Of a stretch of 9,037 nucleotides of DNA, positions 6,660 through 9,037 are shown one piece after another (position 1 is the stretch's first letter; each line of letters begins with the position of its first letter). Origin of the DNA: Rhodoferax sp. (lineage in GTDB: Bacteria > Pseudomonadota > Gammaproteobacteria > Burkholderiales > Burkholderiaceae_C). The stretch lies in the NCBI GenBank assembly GCA_030833685.1, contig JAURGS010000094.1:1-9037 (forward strand). Direction: 5' to 3'. Below the pieces are notes generated by a model. The model was not told the DNA's origin, searched no databases, and saw nothing but the letters and a program-made list of their open reading frames with translations. The position numbers and the translations under genes were made by a program.

Positions 6660-7274
6660 TTAAGTCGGCAGACCGAACGCCTTGAGCAGCCGCGCGGTTT
6701 CAAACAGCGGCAAGCCCATGATGCCGGTGTAGCTGCCCCGAATCTCGCGGATATGCCTGGCAGCGAGTCCTTGAACCGCGTAGCCGCCAGCCTTGCCCAT
6801 GGGCTCATCACTGGCCACATATGACCTGATTTGGCTCTCAGACATCGGCGCAAAGCTCACGTGTGATTCGGATACCAGCATTTCTACCCTGCGGGTGTTA
6901 CCCACCGCCACCGCGGTAAGCACTTTGTGGGTGCGACCCGAAAGCAAGCGCAACATACACCGCGCATCTGACCGATCCGCGGGTTTGCCCAGGATCAGAG
7001 CTCCCACGGTGACAGTGGTATCCGAACACAACACGGGCGCTGGTGGCAGCCCGCGTTGGCGCAGCCGCCCTAGTGCCGCGTGCAACTTAAGGGCAGTGAC
7101 GCGCTGGACATACTTTCTGGCCGACTCACCGGGCACCACAGCTTCCAGCGACTCCGCATCCTCGGATGCGTCCGGTAACAATTTTTCAAAGGGCAAGCCC
7201 AGTTGTTCCAGGAGTTGCGCTCGCCTGGGGCTTTGCGAAGCCAGGTAAACAAATCGGCGCCTGGTTTTATTCAC
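6660..7274 (-). CDS. maf: Maf family nucleoside triphosphate pyrophosphatase (YhdE-like)
   Basis: Maf proteins hydrolyse non-canonical or surplus nucleoside triphosphates to monophosphates; the YhdE type prefers dTTP, UTP and modified pyrimidines. The 204-residue product (E. coli YhdE has 197) shows the N-terminal LASQSPRRAQLLEQLG (11-26), a central CSDTTV with the likely catalytic Asp85, ILGKPAD, and a C-terminal GYAVQGLAARHIREIRGSYTGIMGLPL. Together these are diagnostic for the family. The YhdE-like assignment rests on the C-terminal block and on its position before rng. I chose the GTG at 7274, which overlaps the end of rlmH by 8 nt. There is no ATG near the conserved N-terminus, and an upstream TTG at 7325 would overlap rlmH by 59 nt. 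No ribosome binding site is visible, so coupling to rlmH is likely. Confidence 0.92.
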   Translation of the reverse strand: MNKTRRRFVYLASQSPRRAQLLEQLGLPFEKLLPDASEDAESLEAVVPGESARKYVQRVTALKLHAALGRLRQRGLPPAPVLCSDTTVTVGALILGKPADRSDARCMLRLLSGRTHKVLTAVAVGNTRRVEMLVSESHVSFAPMSESQIRSYVASDEPMGKAGGYAVQGLAARHIREIRGSYTGIMGLPLFETARLLKAFGLPT

Positions 7275-7734
7275 GGTGGTAGGGGTGATTAGCGTTGATC
7301 GACCATGCCCGGTACAACTGCTCAATCAGTAGCACGCGCACCATCGCATGGGGCAAGGTCATGTCAGAGAGCCGAATAAGCTCTTGTGCAGACGCTCGCA
7401 ACGCCGGATCAAGACCGTCAGGGCCGCCGATTAGCAGGCTCACGTCGCCGCCCGCCTCTTGCCAGTCGCGTAGCCGGGCAGCCAGCCCCTTGGTGCTCAG
7501 CGATACGCCGCGCTCATCCAAAGCGATCCATCGGTTGCCTTTGGGGACGGCGGCTTCAATGCGCGTGCGCTCCGCGGCCAACATCGTCTCCACGTTGCGC
7601 GAACCACGGGGCTCTGCTTTGACTGGCTTGAGTTCGACACGAAGCTCATGCGGGAATCGTTTCACATAATCATCCCAAGCCACCTGTGCCCAGTCGGGTA
7701 CTCGCAGGCCCACGGCGATCACATGAATACGCAC
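7267..7734 (-). CDS. rlmH: 23S rRNA (pseudouridine1915-N3)-methyltransferase RlmH
   Basis: RlmH is a SPOUT-fold methyltransferase that uses SAM to methylate pseudouridine 1915 in helix 69 of 23S rRNA, acting on assembled 70S ribosomes. The product is 155 residues, the same length as E. coli RlmH. It shows the N-terminal RIHVIAVGLRVPDW, WIALDERGVSLST near 69-81, the SAM-binding knot motif LLIGGPDGLD (100-109), and the C-terminal knot SDMTLPHAMVRVLLIEQLYR ending in NHPYHRE, all typical. I chose GTG 7734 because it gives exactly the family N-terminus and has AAGG 6 nt upstream inside the end of rsfS. The frame stays open upstream to 7806, but that part overlaps rsfS. Only one base separates it from the rsfS stop. 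Confidence 0.96.
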   Translation of the reverse strand: MRIHVIAVGLRVPDWAQVAWDDYVKRFPHELRVELKPVKAEPRGSRNVETMLAAERTRIEAAVPKGNRWIALDERGVSLSTKGLAARLRDWQEAGGDVSLLIGGPDGLDPALRASAQELIRLSDMTLPHAMVRVLLIEQLYRAWSINANHPYHRE

Positions 7735-7735
7735 C

Positions 7736-8443
7736 CTAAGCCTTGCGCGACTTTTTGGCCGGCGCAGGCGCTGCACGACCGCGCTTAGCCGGTGGTTTGG
7801 GTGCATTCACGACCACAGTCTTGACTTTTCCTTTTGCCAGCGCTGGGCTGCCCGACTTCTTGCCGGCGGCCTGTGGTGATTTCGCCGTGGGCTTGGGTCG
7901 GCGCGCCGAAGCCGTGCTGGAAGTTTTCGCAGCTGCGATTTGTTGATGCGCTTTCTTCACAGCGCTGGATCGCCGCAGGCTCGCTGTTGGTTTATTCGGC
8001 TCAGAGACGACCGCTCGCACCTGCTTTGAGGGCGCAGGCTTGGCCGCACCAAGCTTCAATCGAACGGGTTTGTCGCCCCACAGCTCTTCAAGGTTGTAGT
8101 AGGCGCGAAAGCTCGGCTGCATGATGTGAACAACCGCCTGGCCACAGTCAACGATGATCCACTCCCCGTTGGTCTCCCCCTCGACCCGAGGCTTTTCAAA
8201 CCCGGCTTCGCGCACAGCATCAAGTACGCTAGATGACAGCGCTTTGGTTTGGCGGTTTGAAGAGCCACTGGCGATGATCACGCGCTCAAACAGGGGCGAA
8301 AGCGACTCGGTGTCGAAAACGACGATGTCTTGCGCCTTGACATCTTCAAGACCGTCGACGATCGCCCGCTGCAATTTCTGGATATCTTTTTTAATCGCCG
8401 ACGGGGTATTCGCGACTTTTGGCTTGGAAGAAGGTTGGGTCAT
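7736..8443 (-). CDS. rsfS: ribosomal silencing factor RsfS with long basic C-terminal tail
   Basis: RsfS binds ribosomal protein uL14 (L14) on the 50S subunit and prevents subunit joining, lowering translation in stationary phase or starvation. The product is 235 residues, more than twice the 105 of E. coli. Residues about 16-131 are the conserved domain: LQRAIVDGLEDVKAQDIVVFD, FERVIIASGSSNRQTKAL, EWIIVDCGQAVVHIMQP and the RAYYNLEELWGD end. Residues 132-235 form an apparently disordered tail with about 26 Lys/Arg and a single acidic residue, rich in Ala, Pro and Ser, similar in style to histone H1-like or AlgP-like tails. The tail is in frame with no stop, and rlmH begins one base after its end, so it is not an assembly join. 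The start ATG overlaps the nadD stop by one base (TGATG). Confidence 0.93.
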   Translation of the reverse strand: MTQPSSKPKVANTPSAIKKDIQKLQRAIVDGLEDVKAQDIVVFDTESLSPLFERVIIASGSSNRQTKALSSSVLDAVREAGFEKPRVEGETNGEWIIVDCGQAVVHIMQPSFRAYYNLEELWGDKPVRLKLGAAKPAPSKQVRAVVSEPNKPTASLRRSSAVKKAHQQIAAAKTSSTASARRPKPTAKSPQAAGKKSGSPALAKGKVKTVVVNAPKPPAKRGRAAPAPAKKSRKA

Positions 8444-9037
8444 CAGAGTGATTGGTAAAGGTGGTGTTTGTCAATATAACCTGCTACGGGCTCGCACACC
8501 AGACCCTGCAGGGACTGCCCGCTTGCGCGTCGCAGTCGAATGTCGCTAGCGCTGATGTCCAACGCTGGCATCTTCAGCTCGTGCAGTCGTACCGCCAAAG
8601 CCTGGGGAACGACTGGCGCTGTCGGTAGCGAGCCATTGATGGGGCGCTGGGCCACGCAGACCTTTGCCAAATCCAAAATTTCAGGCCACGATTTCCAGGT
8701 CTGGAAGGCCTGCGCTTGGTCGGCGCCAATGATCAAAAAAAGTTCGGCCTGCCCATTCTCCTGGCGAAGCTCTCGCAGAGTATCTACCGTGAAGCTGGCG
8801 CTGTTGCGACGGGTTTCCCGGTCATCCAGATGGACCTTGTCCAAGTCTGAAAACGCCAGTTCACACATGGCAAGCCGGTGCGTTGCAGCGCTAAGCGAGC
8901 GCGGTTTGTGCCAGGCCTGGCCAGTGGGCACCACATGAAGCGAATCGAGTTTCAATTGCGACAGCGCGATCTCAATCAATGCGCGGTGTGCCAGGTGTGG
9001 GGGGTCAAAGGCGCCGCCATAAACGCCCAGGCGATAA
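8443..9037 (-). CDS. nadD: nicotinate-nucleotide adenylyltransferase NadD, N-terminus cut by window edge
   Basis: NadD joins nicotinate mononucleotide and ATP to give deamido-NAD, a late step of NAD synthesis in the cytoplasm. The 198 visible codons begin YRLGVYGGAFDPPHLAHRAL, containing the nucleotidyltransferase HxGH-type motif (here HLAH) of the family. They continue with LHVVPTGQAWHKP, SASFTVDTLRELR, LFLIIGADQAQAF, ISASDIRLRRASGQ and a C-terminal VAGYIDKHHLY, all standard NadD signatures. The conserved N-terminus is almost complete, so only a few residues and the start codon lie beyond 9037. A shorter ORF beginning near 8979 would lose the active-site motif and is wrong. It is the first visible gene of the nadD-rsfS-rlmH-maf-rng run, and its stop overlaps the rsfS start. 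Confidence 0.96.
   Translation of the reverse strand, partial: YRLGVYGGAFDPPHLAHRALIEIALSQLKLDSLHVVPTGQAWHKPRSLSAATHRLAMCELAFSDLDKVHLDDRETRRNSASFTVDTLRELRQENGQAELFLIIGADQAQAFQTWKSWPEILDLAKVCVAQRPINGSLPTAPVVPQALAVRLHELKMPALDISASDIRLRRASGQSLQGLVCEPVAGYIDKHHLYQSL

Noticed and set aside
7275..7325. Longer Maf start at the TTG at 7325
   Set aside because: It would add 17 unconserved residues and overlap rlmH by 59 nt; the GTG at 7274 fits the family N-terminus.
1..9037. Mobile elements, CRISPR arrays, tRNA or rRNA genes, defence or secretion islands
   Set aside because: The window is filled with recognised core genes with gaps under 170 bp, and no repeats, integrase, transposase or cloverleaf structures were seen.

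Overview
The window reads as ordinary, densely packed chromosomal core DNA of a Gram-negative bacterium. It is most likely a betaproteobacterium of the order Burkholderiales, perhaps Comamonadaceae. That placement is inferred from the protein sequences: the MsbA and RNase G types, the long basic tail on RsfS, and the nadD-rsfS-rlmH-maf-rng gene order. It is not a database result. I see no insertion sequence, phage gene, CRISPR array, tRNA, rRNA or toxin-antitoxin pair. Every long coding region is a recognisable housekeeping gene.

Left block (1-3191, all minus strand): transcription runs tolB, pal, cpoB (ybgF), then tcdA, which leaves the window at its left edge. TolB, Pal and CpoB are the periplasmic and outer-membrane half of the Tol-Pal envelope system, which acts in outer-membrane constriction at division. 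The inner-membrane motor genes tolQ, tolR and tolA are not next to tolB here. TcdA makes the cyclic t6A base in tRNA and appears to have been added to the end of the operon.

Middle (3192-5149): a 167-bp divergent intergenic region separates tolB from a plus-strand msbA, the lipid A / lipopolysaccharide flippase. The tolB side of this region holds a terminator-like hairpin followed by five T, which would lie in the tolB leader.

Right block (5155-9037, all minus strand): transcription runs nadD (cut at the right edge), rsfS, rlmH, maf, rng. The first four genes overlap or touch, which suggests translational coupling. The set joins NAD synthesis (NadD), ribosome silencing (RsfS), 23S rRNA methylation (RlmH), nucleotide house-cleaning (Maf) and 16S rRNA / mRNA processing (RNase G). 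The last gene, rng, ends 5 nt from the end of the convergent msbA.

No previously undescribed system is evident. The points most worth a second look are the roughly 104-residue, strongly basic tail on RsfS, the terminator-like hairpin in the tolB leader, and the separation of tolB-pal-cpoB from tolQRA.
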